In this document: in pieces, positions 9,311-18,559 of the stretch
Layout of the letters: each line of letters starts with the position of its first letter
How positions within the stretch are numbered: position 1 is the first letter of the stretch
Assembly (NCBI RefSeq): GCF_001650695.1
Contig: NZ_LWQS01000071.1
Span: 62,001 to 126,000, forward strand
Source: Chloroflexus islandicus
GTDB taxonomy: Bacteria > Chloroflexota > Chloroflexia > Chloroflexales > Chloroflexaceae
Direction of reading: 5' to 3'
Length of the DNA: 64,000 nucleotides
Made by a program: the position numbers and the translations under genes
Notes under the pieces: generated by a model
What the model saw: only the letters and a program-made list of their open reading frames with translations
Told to the model about the DNA's origin: nothing
Database searches by the model: none

Positions 9311-10495
9311 CTACACAAACGCCGCAATCCCAGTGATCTCACGCCCAACGACCAACGTATTGATCTCGTTGGTGCCCTCGTAGGTATAGACGGCTTCGAT
9401 GTCGGCGAAGTGGCGGGCAATGTGCCGGTCGAGCAAGATGCCGTTGCCGCCGAGCACTTCACGGCCTAGCGCCACAATCTGGCGCGCCTTGCCGGCGCAG
9501 TATTGCTTGGCCAGCGAAGCCATGCCCTCAGTGATCTGGCTTTCATCTTCATCGCGGAGCTTGCTCAGCCGCCACGCCATCAACTGGATCGCCGTTAAAT
9601 CACCGAGCATCTGCACCAGCTTCTGCTGCACCAATTGAAAGCCGGCGATCGGACGGCCAAACTGTTCGCGCTGCAAGGTGTAGTCGAGGGCGAGTTCGTA
9701 CGCGGCCTGCGCGTGCCCAACCGCTTCCCATGCCACGCCGTAGCGGGTGTTTTTGAGGATATTGGCCGTATCGCGGAACGAGCGGGCCAGCGGCAAGCGG
9801 TTCGCTTCAGGCACGAAGACGTTATCCAGCTTGATGTCAGCATTTATCACCGAACGTTTGGCGATCTTGCCCTCGATTTTGGTCGCCTGATAGCCCGGCG
9901 TGCCCTTTTCGACCAGAAAGCCGCCAATCCGTCCGGTCTCTTCATCTTTCGCCCAAACCACAATCACATCGGCAAAGGTGGCGTTGCCGATCCAGCGCTT
10001 TTCGCCGTTGAGCAGATAGCCGCCATCGACCCGCTTGGCGGTGGTGCGAATGTGCGCCGCATCAGAGCCGACATGCGGTTCGGTAAGGGCAAAGGCGCCA
10101 ATCTTTTCCAGCCGGGCCATCGCTGGTAGCCAACGTTGCTTCTGCTCTTCTGAACCGCAGGCGGCGATCGCGCCCATTGCCAAGCCGCTGGTGACGCCGA
10201 CAAACGTGCCCACGCTGCCGTCGCCGCGGGCCAGCTCGGCGGCGATCAGGCCAACTTCGACGCTGGTGAATCCCGGACAACCGTACCCCTGAATGGTGCC
10301 GCCCACGATGCCAAGCTCGGCGATGCGCGGAATCAGTTCAAACGGGAATTCGGCCCGCTCCCAGTAGTCATTAATGATCGGCAGCACATGCTCGTTGCAA
10401 AATGCGCGCACTTTATCGCGAAGCGCGCGCTCGCGCGGGGTGAGTAAATCGTCGAAATGGAAGATGTCAATCCCGCGCTCGCTTGCGATCGTCAT
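9311..10495 (-). CDS. Acyl-CoA dehydrogenase, glutaryl-CoA-dehydrogenase-like
   Basis: A 394-residue FAD-dependent acyl-CoA dehydrogenase. The substrate/FAD signature FALTEPHVGSD and the C-terminal YTYEGTNEINTLVVGREITG are present; the Glu in YEGT is the catalytic base position used by glutaryl-CoA dehydrogenases. The family abstracts the alpha proton of an acyl-CoA and passes electrons to electron-transfer flavoprotein. Substrate (glutaryl-CoA or another short acyl-CoA) cannot be fixed from sequence. An AGGAGG site precedes ATG 10495. It is isolated between repeat blocks and has its own promoter with a palindrome matching that of the gene at 43750. Confidence 0.85.
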   Translation of the reverse strand: MTIASERGIDIFHFDDLLTPRERALRDKVRAFCNEHVLPIINDYWERAEFPFELIPRIAELGIVGGTIQGYGCPGFTSVEVGLIAAELARGDGSVGTFVGVTSGLAMGAIAACGSEEQKQRWLPAMARLEKIGAFALTEPHVGSDAAHIRTTAKRVDGGYLLNGEKRWIGNATFADVIVVWAKDEETGRIGGFLVEKGTPGYQATKIEGKIAKRSVINADIKLDNVFVPEANRLPLARSFRDTANILKNTRYGVAWEAVGHAQAAYELALDYTLQREQFGRPIAGFQLVQQKLVQMLGDLTAIQLMAWRLSKLRDEDESQITEGMASLAKQYCAGKARQIVALGREVLGGNGILLDRHIARHFADIEAVYTYEGTNEINTLVVGREITGIAAFV

Positions 10496-10523
10496 TGGTC
10501 GCCTCCTAACAGATTAAAATTAT

Positions 10524-10546
10524 GACGCACTGCGTAATGGATTATA
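10524..10546 (-). promoter_or_regulatory. Promoter -10 and operator of the acyl-CoA dehydrogenase gene
   Basis: On the minus strand a TATAAT (10541-10546), preceded by TGG as in extended -10 promoters, lies about 45 bases before the start codon. Positions 10524-10538 read TGACGCACTGCGTAA on the plus strand, a near-perfect palindrome (TGACGC-N3-GCGTAA) over the expected start of transcription. The perfect form, TGACGC-N3-GCGTCA, occurs at 43661. Occupancy would block initiation. Confidence 0.6.
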
Positions 10547-11239
10547 CCATATCTTTAGAGTGAGAGGTTCATAGACTAGCTGCAACAAGACGCACAATGT
10601 ACCGGCTTATTGCTTCGCCGCGTTCCGCGGCGCGCACTGACACGGGCGGGAGATGGCCCCCACCCCAGCCCTCCCCCGCTGGGGGAGGGGAAGCGATACC
10701 TTTCAGGAAGCCTGTTCCGCTGAAGCAGGAGATTGCTTCGGGCGCTCCGCGCCCTCGCAATGACAAAAGATCGGCAGCGCCGCACCCCGATTGTCATTGC
10801 GAGCCGCCAGAGGCGGCGAAGCAATCCCCCGCGAGCACGGAAGCGGAACCTTTCCGCCGCAGGGGGAGCGTGCTGCGGGCGCTGGCGGTACATAGACCCT
10901 CACCCCCAACCCCTCTCCCGCCGTTAGGTGGGAGAGGGGGCTGGGGGGTGAGGGCTCGCGACATCGCCACGAAAAGACACAAAATACACAAAAACGTACG
11001 ATTTTTGTGCCTTTTGCGTCTCTTTGTGGCTATTCGGTTCCGTACACCCACCCCAGCCCTCCCCCGCTGGGGGAGGGGAAGCGATACCTTTCAGGAAGCC
11101 TGTTCCGCTGAAGCAGGAGATTGCTTCGGGCGCTCCGCGCCCTCGCAATGACATGAGAATATCTCACCACGATAAATGATTGTTAGCCAGCAAACCTTCT
11201 TGGCACATCCTGTCAAAGAAATTTATTAGCCGGCAAATG
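10547..11239. repeat. Intergenic repeat block
   Basis: No gene is supported here. It holds two near-identical composite units (about 10655-10765 and 11047-11152), each joining the CCCTCCCCCGCTGGGGGAGGG hairpin to a GATTGCTTCGGGCGCTCCGC...CGCAATGACA element, an inverted copy of the TCATTGCGAG element near 10793-10835, and the long palindrome at 10965-11034. Confidence 0.75.
10965..11034. repeat. Long imperfect palindrome, AATAGCCAC family
   Basis: About 29-base arms, GCCACGAAAAGACACAAAAT... against ...CTTTTGCGTCTCTTTGTGGC, meet at a 2-4 base loop. Related copies lie at 40594-40664, 56712-56786 and 56977-57047. The size and recurrence between genes suggest a small non-autonomous palindromic element. 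Confidence 0.6.
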
Positions 11240-13348
11240 TTATAATTCAAATTCACCCTCTAGCCCGCCCTCGCAGTGCGGTGCAATCCAGACCTTGAAC
11301 CGGCCCGGTTCGGCTCCCCAACTGCCGTCGGCGCGAGTGAAGGCCAAGTCCTCTTCGCGCAAGGTGAAGGTGACGCGCTGCGCTGCGCCGGGTGGCAAGG
11401 TAATGCGCTGGAAGCCTTTGAGTTCGCGTACCGGGCGGGTGAGCGATCCGACCAGATCGCGCACGTAGAGTTGCACCACTTCGGTACCGGCCTGTTCGCC
11501 GGTGTTGGTGATTAGGGCGCTCACCTCCAGCGCGCCGCGCATGCGCGAGCTGCTGAGGCGCAGATCGCTGTAGCTGAAGCGGGTGTAGGTGAGACCGTAG
11601 CCGAAGGGGAACAGCGGCGCGGTCGGCGTATCAACGTAGCGGGTGCGGAAGGGCCCATCGGCGATTAAGGGCCGTCCCGTCGGTTTGCGGTTGTAGTAGA
11701 GCGGCGCTTGGCCGGTTGTGCGGGGCATGCTCACCGGCAGCCGGCCCGCTGGCGCGGCTAAGCCAAACAGAAGCTCGGCTAGCGCTGCGGCGCCTTCAAT
11801 GCCCGGATGCCAAGCGTAGATGACGGCTTGTGCCTGTGCGACGGCGCGGGTGATCGCCAATGGCCTGCCGGCGAAGACGACCAGCACAATCGGTTTGCCG
11901 ATCGCGGCCATGGCCGTGATCCATTCGAGTTGTCCCGGCGGCAACCCAAGGTCGCTGACGTTGGCGTTTTCGCCGGAGCGAGCAGGATGCTCGCCTACCA
12001 GCAAGACCACGGCATCGGCGTAGTGAGCGCGGGACATGGCTAAATCGGGCGCAGCGGCGAACCACAGCTCGACCCCTGCTGGCGCGACCTCTTGAAATGC
12101 CCGATCGAGCGGCGTCACATCTTCCGCCCGCCCGTCCATTGTCCACGTGCCAAACAATTCGGCGGTGGCGTGGGCAAATGGCCCGGCGACGAGGATGCGG
12201 CGGAAGTCGCGTAGCGGCAGGAGGTTGTGTTCGTTCTTGAGCAGCACCATCGTCTCACGGGCCGCTTGGCGGGCGAACGCGCGCGCATCGTGGGTGAGGA
12301 TGTCGCGTTGGGCGCGCTCAGGATCGGTAAAGGGTCGCTCGAAGATGCCGGCACGGAATTTGATGCGCAAGATGCGCCGCACCGCTTCGTCGATTTCGGC
12401 GCGCGTGATCCGGCCTCGATGCAAGTTTTCGGCCAGCGTGGTTTGATACGCGCCGCTCACCATGTCCATATCAACCCCGGCACGTAGGGCAAGCGCCGCC
12501 GCATGCGCCTGATCTTCGGCCACGCCGTGCTGCACTAGTTCCCCAACCGATTCCCAATCCGAGACGACGAAGCCGTCGAAGCCCCATTCGCCGCGCAGGA
12601 CATCGGTCAAGAGCCGGCGGTTGGCGGTGGCCGGGACGCCGTTGAGGTCGAGGAAGGCGCTCATGACCGTGCCGGCGCCGGCAGCGACGGCGGCCCGGAA
12701 CGGCGGCAGGTAGACATCGCGCAGGGTTGGTTCAGAGATTTCCGCCTGTTCGTAATCGCGCCCGCCTTCAGCAGCGCCGTAGCCGACATAATGTTTGGCG
12801 CAGGCAACTAACCGGTCGGGTTGGCTGACATCATCACCTTGAAAGCCGCGCACCGCGGCCTCGGCCATGCGCGACGTCAGGTAGGGGTCTTCGCCATAGC
12901 CTTCGGCGATGCGGCCCCAACGCGCATCGCGGGCAATATCGAGCATGGGCGCGAACGTCCAGCGAATGCCGACGGCGCTGGCTTCGCGGGCGGCGATGCG
13001 GTTGATAGTTTCGACCAATGTTGGGTTGAAACTGGCGGCCTGCGCCAGCGGGATCGGGAAGACGGTGCGTTGGCCGTGAATGATGTCGCGCCCAAAGAGC
13101 AATGGGATGCCCAAGCGTGATTCGAGGGCGGCTTTTTGCAGTGCGTTGCATTGCTCGGCGCTGCTTAGGTGATCGAAACCTTGCCCGCTGAGCGCGCCGA
13201 AGGCGTTGATGATTGAACCGGCTTGGCCTTGCCGTAACAGATCGAGACCCGGCAAGCCATGGATCATCGGTTGGTTGAGCTGGCCGATCTTCTCTTCGAG
13301 GGTCATTTGCCCCAAGAGGTGGTTGATGCGATCTTCGATGTGGTTCAT
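11240..13348 (-). CDS. Glycoside hydrolase family 3 beta-glucosidase, cytoplasmic
   Basis: A 702-residue GH3 enzyme that removes glucose from the non-reducing end of beta-glucosides. The N-terminal (beta/alpha)8 domain carries the Lys-His pair KHYVGYG (185-186) and the nucleophile Asp264 in GFVVSDWES. A GH3 C-terminal domain and a fibronectin-III-like domain (last ~80 residues) follow. There is no signal peptide, so it should act on imported oligosaccharides. It is the last gene of the carbohydrate locus. GH3 enzymes of similar architecture cleave sophorose in beta-1,2-glucan loci, so that is a reasonable but unproven specificity. ATG 13348 has an AGGA site 8-10 bases upstream. Confidence 0.88.
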   Translation of the reverse strand: MNHIEDRINHLLGQMTLEEKIGQLNQPMIHGLPGLDLLRQGQAGSIINAFGALSGQGFDHLSSAEQCNALQKAALESRLGIPLLFGRDIIHGQRTVFPIPLAQAASFNPTLVETINRIAAREASAVGIRWTFAPMLDIARDARWGRIAEGYGEDPYLTSRMAEAAVRGFQGDDVSQPDRLVACAKHYVGYGAAEGGRDYEQAEISEPTLRDVYLPPFRAAVAAGAGTVMSAFLDLNGVPATANRRLLTDVLRGEWGFDGFVVSDWESVGELVQHGVAEDQAHAAALALRAGVDMDMVSGAYQTTLAENLHRGRITRAEIDEAVRRILRIKFRAGIFERPFTDPERAQRDILTHDARAFARQAARETMVLLKNEHNLLPLRDFRRILVAGPFAHATAELFGTWTMDGRAEDVTPLDRAFQEVAPAGVELWFAAAPDLAMSRAHYADAVVLLVGEHPARSGENANVSDLGLPPGQLEWITAMAAIGKPIVLVVFAGRPLAITRAVAQAQAVIYAWHPGIEGAAALAELLFGLAAPAGRLPVSMPRTTGQAPLYYNRKPTGRPLIADGPFRTRYVDTPTAPLFPFGYGLTYTRFSYSDLRLSSSRMRGALEVSALITNTGEQAGTEVVQLYVRDLVGSLTRPVRELKGFQRITLPPGAAQRVTFTLREEDLAFTRADGSWGAEPGRFKVWIAPHCEGGLEGEFEL

Positions 13349-13377
13349 AGTTGGTTCCTAAGCAATATTTCAATTTC

Positions 13378-13573
13378 TGAGCACACTGCCGTGTGGGGGC
13401 ACACGGCTGTGTGCTCCTACGGTGACGGTGGGAAACGCACCGTGGGCGCACCACGGTGCGGGGGCGTACCACGGTGTAGGGCACACTGCCGTGTGGGGGC
13501 ACACTGCCGTGTGGGGGCACACTGCCGTGTGGGGGCACACTGCCGTGTGGGGGCACACTGCCGTGTGCCCCTA
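13378..13573. repeat. 18-base tandem repeat (minisatellite) between GH3 and GH35 genes
   Basis: Five consecutive 18-base units, CACACTGCCGTGTGGGGG, begin at 13482, 13500, 13518, 13536 and 13554, with looser copies from 13378. Each unit contains the short palindrome CACAC-TGCC-GTGTG, and the last forms GGGCACAC...GTGTGCCC. It overlaps the stop codon of the GH35 gene. Because 18 is a multiple of 3 it leaves open frames in several phases that are not genes. Confidence 0.8.
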
Positions 13574-15790
13574 CGGGAGGGTGGCGGCGCCGTTGGTGAA
13601 TTGAATGGTTTGGGTGATACCGTTGCTTTCCACACAAATGTATCCGGTTGGTTGGGCAAAAGTTAATGCGATGGTGCCTGCCTCCTCGGTGACTGATCTG
13701 ACTTCGGCGGTGGCGTAACGAATGGTGAGTTCGGGTTGTATGCGCCAATTGAGTGGCAAGATCGCTCCGCTGCGGGCCGGCAGATGGATCGGGTGGCTAT
13801 CGAAGAGTGGCGTGCCGCGATACCTGATCTCGGTTGCTAGCGGGTCGTCGCCGTAGTGGTTGATGAAGAGGAAGTCGCCGTTCGGGCCGCGACTGAGCCG
13901 CACGTCGGCCCAGTGACTGAGCGTGAATGGCGCTGGACAACCGGCCCAATCCGCCAGCGCAGTGAAGGCGCGCAGATCATCGAGGGCGATGATCGGGAAG
14001 GCTGCGCCGAGTACGATGATTTCGCCGTTGCCAATAGACTTTCGGAACCCTATCGGCATTCCATCAGCCGTCGCAAAGACCGTGCCGAGTTCGCCGTGGT
14101 AGGTCTGCACGAAACTGGCCGGAATGTCGGCGATGTTGAAGACCTGCACCCGGCGCGGGGTGAAGGGCGGGTCGCTGGTGATCTGCACCGCTAACGCCTG
14201 CGCCAGCTCACCCTCGGCGCGCAAGCGACCAACGATTACCGCCTTCCCGCCGGCGCGGGCATAGTCCACCAGCTTGTGTTCGGTGGCCGGGTCGCTGGTA
14301 GTGTCAAGCATGGCCCACACGAGCGGCGTGCGGCCCGGATCGAGCGTGGCCTGTTGCAGGTCAACCGCGGCGAAGTCGCGATGGCTCAGCGCCAACCCGC
14401 GCGCGATGAAGTCGAACAGAATAACTTCGCGCTGATGGGTGATGATGTTGGTTGCCGCTTGGGTGCAAGGCTGGTTGACCTCAGTCATAAAATCGTCAAG
14501 TCGGAAACCAATCGTGGTGACCGGTTCTGGTCGGGCTAAGACGAGCGCCTCGCCGTAGCTGGCCAAGGTGCGCGATAGCAACGGGTAGCGGTGGTAGTGG
14601 CTGCGCAGGCTGCCGTCTTTGCGCACCGGGTGGCCCCAGTCGTGCCGCTTGACTGGACTAAGGATCGGGTCGTTTTCGCCATCGAAAAAGAGGTAGTGGT
14701 TGATGGCGCGCATGCCGTTTGAGAGGCACAGGCGGGTATGGAGATCGTAGAAGGCGCTCGACATATTGCTAAAGTCGAGATTGCCGCCGGCCTGAAATTC
14801 GATCGAAAAGAGCGGCTGGGCCGGGTTTTGGATGGCAGCGGTCATGGCGTTGACCAGCACCAGTTGGTGAAAGGTGCCCTCGCCGATCTGGCTTGGATAG
14901 ACATCGGTGGCGCTGATCACGTCGGGCATGCGCAACACATCGGCCAATTGCGATAAGCCGATTGGGAAGGTTTTGCCGCCGTTGGCAAAGCCGTGAATAT
15001 TGATCACCGCCGGCACCTCAAGGCCGTGTGCGCGGGCCGTCGCCAGCATCCAGCTTGTGTAGTCGCGCAAATAGGTACGGTAGAAACGGCGATAATCGGC
15101 GACCAATTGCGCGCCTTCTGTGCCATCGGCGTGCCGCAAGCGTTCGGCTAGCGTCGCCGGATCGCCGGTTTGACCAGCGCCGTACATTGCCTCTCGCCAC
15201 GCAGCGAAATGCTGCATCGCCACCGGGTTGAGGTCGAAACTGTTGCGCACCCAGTGCAGCATGGCCATTTCATTATCGAGCTGCACCAGCACGATCGGGC
15301 CTCCGCGGGTGATCTGGCGCGGCGCCAGCACGGCAAAGACGGCGCGGTACCATTCGGCGGCGCAGTTCAGAAAATCAGGGTGCAAATAGCTGGCGATGTG
15401 TTCAGTTTCGCCGCGCTGGTTGATCAGCGCAATCTGTGGATGGCGTTCAAACACCCACGGCGGGATGCCTTCATTGATCGTTTCGGCCATAATGTACGGG
15501 CCGGGACGGGCGATCACATAGAGACCCATGCGGTGGGCCAGATCGAGGAATCCAGCAAGGTCGCGCATAGGGTGGCTCGTGCCGGCCAGATCGACCAGTT
15601 CCGGTTGCGGTTGGTGCCAGAGCCACGGGATGTAGCAGGCAACTGCGTTAAATCCGGCTTGCACAAGCAGGCTGAGCCGGTGTTCCCATTGATCGGCGGG
15701 GGTGCGGAAGTAGTGGAATTCACCCGCTTGCAATAAGAGCGGGCGCTCATCGAGCCAGAATTGTTGGTTGTGAACAGTTAGTTTTGGCAT
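13571..15790 (-). CDS. Glycoside hydrolase family 35 (beta-galactosidase-type)
   Basis: A 739-residue protein starting with a GH35 catalytic domain: AGEFHYFRTPADQWEHRL at 22-39, GFNAVACYIPW and RPGPYI. The likely acid/base Glu174 (VQLDNEMAM) and nucleophile Glu331 (FSIEFQAGG) are both kept. The C-terminal half contains beta-sandwich domains. No signal peptide is seen. GH35 members remove terminal beta-galactose or related sugars. Its place in an otherwise glucan-oriented locus leaves the substrate open. GAGGATA lies upstream of ATG 15790. Confidence 0.83.
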   Translation of the reverse strand: MPKLTVHNQQFWLDERPLLLQAGEFHYFRTPADQWEHRLSLLVQAGFNAVACYIPWLWHQPQPELVDLAGTSHPMRDLAGFLDLAHRMGLYVIARPGPYIMAETINEGIPPWVFERHPQIALINQRGETEHIASYLHPDFLNCAAEWYRAVFAVLAPRQITRGGPIVLVQLDNEMAMLHWVRNSFDLNPVAMQHFAAWREAMYGAGQTGDPATLAERLRHADGTEGAQLVADYRRFYRTYLRDYTSWMLATARAHGLEVPAVINIHGFANGGKTFPIGLSQLADVLRMPDVISATDVYPSQIGEGTFHQLVLVNAMTAAIQNPAQPLFSIEFQAGGNLDFSNMSSAFYDLHTRLCLSNGMRAINHYLFFDGENDPILSPVKRHDWGHPVRKDGSLRSHYHRYPLLSRTLASYGEALVLARPEPVTTIGFRLDDFMTEVNQPCTQAATNIITHQREVILFDFIARGLALSHRDFAAVDLQQATLDPGRTPLVWAMLDTTSDPATEHKLVDYARAGGKAVIVGRLRAEGELAQALAVQITSDPPFTPRRVQVFNIADIPASFVQTYHGELGTVFATADGMPIGFRKSIGNGEIIVLGAAFPIIALDDLRAFTALADWAGCPAPFTLSHWADVRLSRGPNGDFLFINHYGDDPLATEIRYRGTPLFDSHPIHLPARSGAILPLNWRIQPELTIRYATAEVRSVTEEAGTIALTFAQPTGYICVESNGITQTIQFTNGAATLP

Positions 15791-16211
15791 GATGGCAGTA
15801 TCCTCAGTGCCTTTAACGATTGCATTAGTGTTGCGGATGCGGGTGGGCCGCCCGCGCTCCTATCTGTCGTGTGGGGCGCGGGCCGCTGGCCCGCATGTAT
15901 TCCCTTGTGTTGATGCGGGCGAGTCGCCCGCGCTCCTATCTATCGTGTGGGGCGCGGGCCGCTGGCCCGCATGTATTCCCTTGTGTTGATGCGGGCGGGC
16001 CGCCCGCGCTCCTATCTACCGTGTGGGGCGCGGGCCGCTGGCCCGCACGTCGCGCTCTATCTGTCTGATGCGGGCGAGCCGCCCGCGCTCCGTCTTATGC
16101 TTGGGGCGCGGGCCGCTGGCCCGCACAGATTCCCTCGTGTTGATGCGGGCGGGCCGCCCGCGCTCCATTTGTCTGATGCGAGCGCGCCGCTCGCGCTCTT
16201 GCCCGTCTTCA
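15791..16211. repeat. Tandem hairpin repeats (about 76 bases per unit)
   Basis: This 421-base gap has no gene. Units start at GATGCGGG at 15836, 15912, 15988, 16067 and 16142. Each holds two GC-hairpins: GCGGGC-GNG-NCGCCCGC and GCGGGCC-GCT-GGCCCGC. Spacings are 76, 76, 79 and 75 bases. Runs of open frames on both strands reflect the repeat only. Confidence 0.8.
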
Positions 16212-17450
16212 TCAGTGCGCTTGCTCGCGCTTCATGAACCCCAACACGTTTAGCGCCCGTTGGATCAGCAAACTCGACGAATAGACATCCCAAATCAGGC
16301 CGCTGCGCGCATTTTCGAGCATCAGCAGCGCGCAGCCTTTGTTAATTCCGTAGATCGTCCGGCTATACCACGGCGGCCTCACCGCGAGGTTATAGGCGTC
16401 ATAAAAGCCGTATGGCCCGCAGGTTTGCGGCTGCTCGTGGTAGAGGTAGTCAAGCATCGCTAGCACTTCAGCCGGTGTGAACGGCATACAAGCAATGGCA
16501 TTGCTGATCGACACCGTACCGTCGGGTTCGGGCGGCACCAGCGCCGGCGGTGCACCGGCAACGACGTAGCCGCGTGGCGTGTCGCCGCAGCCAATGCCCC
16601 AGCTCCGCTCGTGATAGGTGCGAAACTGATCGCGCAAGCTGAGGCAAAAGTCGCGGTTGGCCAGCGCCGCCAGCCGCGCGTTGTTGAACCAATCAACGCC
16701 ATCGGGATCGCGATAGCTGCGGGTGTCTAGCCATGCTTCAGTGTACTGGTACGCAAAGAGCGTGCCGCCGGGATTGATAATCACTGGCTGGCCTTGGTAG
16801 AGGCCGATGTCACGGCGAAAGCCGCGGTAGAGCGCGCGGGCGGTGTTTGCCGGCACACAAAGCGCGGCTTGGATGTAGAGCAGCTTCTGCTCGGCGGCCA
16901 TATCCCAGTAGCTAATGAATCCCGGCGCACCGGTTACGTAGTCGCCGCCGGCATCGGGGTTGTACGACATGCGCAACACGGTTTGGCCGTTGCGCTCGGT
17001 GATAAACGCCGCCCAATCGATCCGGTCGAGCAGGCGCATTGCCAGCTCATCAATCTCGGCGTCGCGAAAATAGGCGGCTGCGGTGAGCACGCCGTTTAGG
17101 CAGAGACCAGTGTCAATGGTCGAGTATTCGCACTGTTGCCAGCGAGTGGCGGTATAGCGATCGAGAAAGTGGGCAAAGAAGCCGTATTGGTGTGGCACGC
17201 GCTCGTAGAGGGTGCGGAGCGTGCCGCGGGTAATCGCCAACCCCTCGGCGCGGCTCATCCGCCCGCGTTCGATCGCGATTACCCATGTGCTTAAGGCAAA
17301 CCCAACCGAAGCAATCGAAGCGATGCGCGGGCGATGGATAGCATCAACCGTCAGGCCATAGCCGGGGCTGGCCGGATCGAGGTTGGTGCCGGCGCGAAAA
17401 AAGGCGAGCGCGCCTTCGATCTCATAATCAAACAAGGTTGCTTCGTCCAC
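16212..17450 (-). CDS. GH144/PF10091-type glucanase, cytoplasmic paralogue
   Basis: A 412-residue protein of the 'glycoamylase' family (PF10091), an alpha/alpha-barrel family that includes GH144 endo-beta-1,2-glucanases and a domain of cyclic beta-1,2-glucan synthases. Recognisable segments are SIASVGFALSTWVIAIERG, YGFFAHFLDRYTATRW and EYSTIDTGLCLNGVLTAA near the N-terminus, and GFYDAYNLAV near the end. No signal peptide is present, unlike its paralogue at 18560. Start is GTG at 17450 with GGAG 6 bases upstream, 3 bases after the lacI-type stop, so the two are coupled. Beta-1,2-glucanase activity is inferred. Confidence 0.78.
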   Translation of the reverse strand: MDEATLFDYEIEGALAFFRAGTNLDPASPGYGLTVDAIHRPRIASIASVGFALSTWVIAIERGRMSRAEGLAITRGTLRTLYERVPHQYGFFAHFLDRYTATRWQQCEYSTIDTGLCLNGVLTAAAYFRDAEIDELAMRLLDRIDWAAFITERNGQTVLRMSYNPDAGGDYVTGAPGFISYWDMAAEQKLLYIQAALCVPANTARALYRGFRRDIGLYQGQPVIINPGGTLFAYQYTEAWLDTRSYRDPDGVDWFNNARLAALANRDFCLSLRDQFRTYHERSWGIGCGDTPRGYVVAGAPPALVPPEPDGTVSISNAIACMPFTPAEVLAMLDYLYHEQPQTCGPYGFYDAYNLAVRPPWYSRTIYGINKGCALLMLENARSGLIWDVYSSSLLIQRALNVLGFMKREQAH

Positions 17451-17453
17451 AAG

Positions 17454-18437
17454 CTACTCCAGAGTTGCCGGATGTTTCAGCGATGAGGCACGTGCGATAA
17501 AGGTGGTGGGAATCCGCTGCGGCGGGAAAACCTCTTCGTGTTCAAGGTAGCGCATCAACCATTTGGCGGCAGTGCCGCCCCATGCCCGCCGCGACGCGCC
17601 GATGGTTGAGAGCGGCGGTTGCACGTAACGCGCCAACAGGATGTCGTCGCAGCCGACCACCGCAATGTCGCGCGGCGCTTCCAAGCCGTGTTCGCGCATT
17701 GCTCGCATAAAGCCGATTGCCATCTGGTCATTGGCGCAAAAGACTCCTTCCGGCAGGTCGCCTTCAGCGATAATCCGCTGCGCCGCCGCGTAGCCCGATT
17801 GCTCGGTGAAATTGCCGGGATAGACCCGCACCGAGAGTTGGTGGCGGGCGGCTTCGTTGAGAAACGCCTGCATGCGTTCGTTATTGTCAAACGAGTCGGG
17901 TGCGCCGGCCACGTAGGCCAAGTGGCGCAACCCTTGCCGGTAGAGATGGGCGAAGGCTTGGGCGACGCCTTGCCGGTTATCGAGCAACAGCGGGAAGACG
18001 TGCTCTGCTTCGAGCTGCCGATCCATCACTACGATCGGGAATTTCGGCCCGGCCAGCCGCAGGATCTGCTCGTCAGGAATACTGGTATCGAAGACGATGG
18101 CGCCATCGACTTGGCGGTGGGTGAAGATGCGCCGCTCGACGCGCGTCTCCGGGCAGACAATTAACTCATATTCGGTTGCCAAAATCACTTCGTGAATTCC
18201 ATCGAGAATCTCTTCGTAGAACGCGCCGGCGAAGCGGGTGATAAATACCCCGATCGTGCGCGACCGGCGTGCCTTGAGGTGGCGGGCAAAGGCGTTGGGA
18301 TGGTAGTTGAGTTCCTCTGCCGCTTGCAGCACGCGCTGGCGCGTCTCTTCGCTGATGGTGCCGGTGCGGTTGAGTGCGTATGATGCCGCGGTGACACTCA
18401 CCCCAGCGCGGCGGGCAACATCTTTGATCGTGGGCAT
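17454..18437 (-). CDS. LacI-family transcriptional regulator
   Basis: A 327-residue repressor-type protein. The N-terminal helix-turn-helix TIKDVARRAGVSVTAASYAL (3-22) and hinge are followed by a periplasmic-binding-like sugar domain. The frame extends 23 codons upstream, but ATG 18437 is chosen for its AGGAGG site and its fit to the family. It sits between the two GH144-like genes in the carbohydrate locus. Three GTGAAA-CG-TTTCAC-like operators with a central CG step lie at the head of the locus (36214-36408), so it probably represses the GH94-led transcript until a sugar ligand binds. Confidence 0.9.
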   Translation of the reverse strand: MPTIKDVARRAGVSVTAASYALNRTGTISEETRQRVLQAAEELNYHPNAFARHLKARRSRTIGVFITRFAGAFYEEILDGIHEVILATEYELIVCPETRVERRIFTHRQVDGAIVFDTSIPDEQILRLAGPKFPIVVMDRQLEAEHVFPLLLDNRQGVAQAFAHLYRQGLRHLAYVAGAPDSFDNNERMQAFLNEAARHQLSVRVYPGNFTEQSGYAAAQRIIAEGDLPEGVFCANDQMAIGFMRAMREHGLEAPRDIAVVGCDDILLARYVQPPLSTIGASRRAWGGTAAKWLMRYLEHEEVFPPQRIPTTFIARASSLKHPATLE

Positions 18438-18559
18438 TGTCCCTCCTGAACCAGCTACACGGTCTCTCAACACGCTCTGGCAGCAATCGTTCGCTGAATA
18501 TGCCATCCTACGTTCTCTGTCCGTCCCTCCACCAGCGCGGCGGATGGCGCCAGATCAGC

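Noticed and set aside
13370-13748. Frames encoding repeated PHTAVC or TRQCAP strings
   Set aside because: They come from the 18-base minisatellite (a multiple of 3), which leaves several phases open.
15789-16293. Overlapping frames on both strands with repeated RPRSYL/GRGPLA strings
   Set aside because: Products of the 76-base tandem repeat, without ribosome-binding sites or conserved sequence.
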